A stretch of 6,188 nt of DNA from Alphaproteobacteria bacterium (GTDB lineage: Bacteria > Pseudomonadota > Alphaproteobacteria > Micavibrionales > Micavibrionaceae): contig JAGLKL010000086.1 of NCBI GenBank assembly GCA_023141075.1, positions 1 through 6,188 on the forward strand. The letters are read 5' to 3'. Below the pieces are notes generated by a model. It was not told the origin of the DNA. It did not search any database and was given only the letters and a program-made list of their open reading frames with translations. How positions within the stretch are numbered: position 1 is the stretch's first letter; every line of letters begins with the position of its first letter. Below, one piece after another: positions 5,330 to 6,188 of this stretch. A program made the translations under genes and the position numbers.

Positions 5330-5845
5330 ATGGGCATGAGCCGGGCACAAAAAGAAGCTGAAATTCAGGAATTAAACGAACGCTTCGAAAAAGATGAGTT
5401 GGTAGTAGTAACACATTACTCCGGCCTTAGTGTTTTGGAAATATCCGATCTTCGCACACAACTGCGAGAGCAAGGTGCGAGCTTTAAGGTAACCAAGAAC
5501 TCACTGACAAAATTAGCGCTTAAAGGCACAAAATTTGAAGCCATAAGCGATATGTTCACCGGCCCTACAGGTGTAGCCTCGTCTCAAGACCCCGTAGCGG
5601 CAGCAAAAATAGCGCATAAATATGCAAAAGATAATGGCAAACTTATTATCTTAGGTGGTGCACTGGGTGAAATGGTTCTGGATGTGAAAGGTGTTGAGGC
5701 GATCGCCAAATTGCCGTCTCTTGATGAAATCCGCTCCAAACTGATTGGTTTGCTCCAAGCACCTGCCGTTAAACTGGTCGGTCTTATGCAAGCACCTGCA
5801 CGTGAGCTTGTCGGTGTTACCAAAGCTTACGGCGAAAAAGATTAA
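5330..5845 (+). CDS. rplJ: 50S ribosomal protein L10
   Basis: L10 forms the base of the ribosomal stalk. Its N-terminal globular domain binds 23S rRNA, and its C-terminal helix carries L7/L12 dimers that recruit translation factors. The 171-aa product is of usual length (about 165-175). It begins MGMSRAQKEAEI and contains the L10-typical VTHYSGLSV..ISDLR, FKVTKNSL and FTGPTGVA stretches. It ends in a repetitive helix (KLIGLLQAPA / KLVGLMQAPA / ELVGV) typical of alphaproteobacteria and expected to bind several L12 dimers. ATG 5330 is chosen because AGGAG (5317-5321) is 8 nt upstream. The frame is open back to 5258, but that extension overlaps the leader terminator and has no homology to L10. 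It is co-transcribed with rplL, 53 nt downstream. Confidence 0.97.
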   Translation: MGMSRAQKEAEIQELNERFEKDELVVVTHYSGLSVLEISDLRTQLREQGASFKVTKNSLTKLALKGTKFEAISDMFTGPTGVASSQDPVAAAKIAHKYAKDNGKLIILGGALGEMVLDVKGVEAIAKLPSLDEIRSKLIGLLQAPAVKLVGLMQAPARELVGVTKAYGEKD

Positions 5846-5898
5846 AGTTTTAAATAGCAAGATTATTAAAAAGTTTTATAGGAAAAGGAGAAAAAATA

Positions 5899-6188
5899 AT
5901 GGCTGCTAATTTGGAAAAAATAGTTGAACAACTATCCGAACTGAGCGTTTTGGAAGCTGCTGAGCTTTCAAAGCTTCTTGAAGAAAAATGGGGTGTGACG
6001 GCTGCTGTTGCTGCACCTGTCGCGGTCGCTGCTGTTGCCGGTGACGATGCTGCTGAGGAAAAAACAGAATTTGATGTTGTCCTTGAAGCGTTTGGCGGTA
6101 ACAAAATCTCTGTTATTAAAGAGGTTCGTAGCATAACAAATCTTGGTCTGAAAGAAGCTAAAGAACTTGTTGAAGCTGGCGGTAAGAC
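5899..6188 (+). CDS. rplL: 50S ribosomal protein L7/L12 (3' end outside window)
   Basis: L7/L12 is the mobile stalk protein that contacts elongation factors; its N-terminal domain dimerises and binds L10. The window holds 96 complete codons of the usual ~125. Residues 1-~33 are the dimerisation/L10-binding domain (LEKIVEQLSELSVLEAAELS, then KWGV). An Ala/Val-rich hinge follows (~34-52), then the start of the C-terminal domain (EKTEFDVVLEAFGGNKISVI and GLKEAKELVE) with the conserved factor-binding helix. The Shine-Dalgarno AAGGAG (5885-5890) is 8 nt before the ATG. It is truncated only by the window edge, with no sign of damage. Confidence 0.97.
   Translation, partial: MAANLEKIVEQLSELSVLEAAELSKLLEEKWGVTAAVAAPVAVAAVAGDDAAEEKTEFDVVLEAFGGNKISVIKEVRSITNLGLKEAKELVEAGGK

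Noticed and set aside
5850..6134. Minus-strand frame opposite rplL
   Set aside because: It is an antisense shadow of the Ala/Glu-rich L7/L12 coding sequence.

Overview
The window is a mid-to-low GC stretch (roughly 43-45% by eye) of a Gram-negative, probably alphaproteobacterial chromosome. The evidence is a bifunctional HldE of the lipopolysaccharide heptose pathway, an alphaproteobacterial-style L10/L12 pair, a LapG-type periplasmic cysteine protease, and a dispersed palindromic repeat of the kind common in alphaproteobacterial genomes. The lineage is inferred from gene style; no marker resolves it below class.

Layout. 1-130 holds a palindromic dispersed repeat and a GC-rich hairpin, with no gene. 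131-1708 (minus) is hldE. A divergent intergenic region separates it from a plus-strand gene ending at 2856. That gene encodes a predicted periplasmic transglutaminase-like cysteine protease (LapG/BTLCP family) carrying, ahead of its hydrophobic segment, two 24-residue motifs that match the cyclic-di-GMP-binding MshEN pattern. A terminator follows, then a 77-codon orphan gene (3000-3233) and a second, very similar terminator. A cation diffusion facilitator gene of the FieF type (minus) runs convergently into this terminator. Next comes an orphan 228-aa protein (4403-5089) built of two copies of a ~100-residue unit. The window ends with an L10-type leader RNA with an intrinsic terminator, rplJ, and the first 96 codons of rplL.

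Two things stand out. First, the protease fuses a putative c-di-GMP sensor directly to a LapG-like protease. In the known Lap system these roles belong to separate proteins: LapD binds c-di-GMP and sequesters LapG, which cleaves a surface adhesin. This could be a one-protein version of that biofilm-release switch. Second, the two orphan genes, although separated by the transporter gene, have clearly related upstream regions (same promoter-like block, spacing and ribosome-binding region). They also appear to share pieces of protein sequence, so they look like a small, co-regulated, diverging paralogous family.

The usual rplK-rplA genes are not immediately upstream of rplJ; the accessory genes above occupy that place. 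The remaining genes are ordinary housekeeping functions and do not form one obvious pathway.
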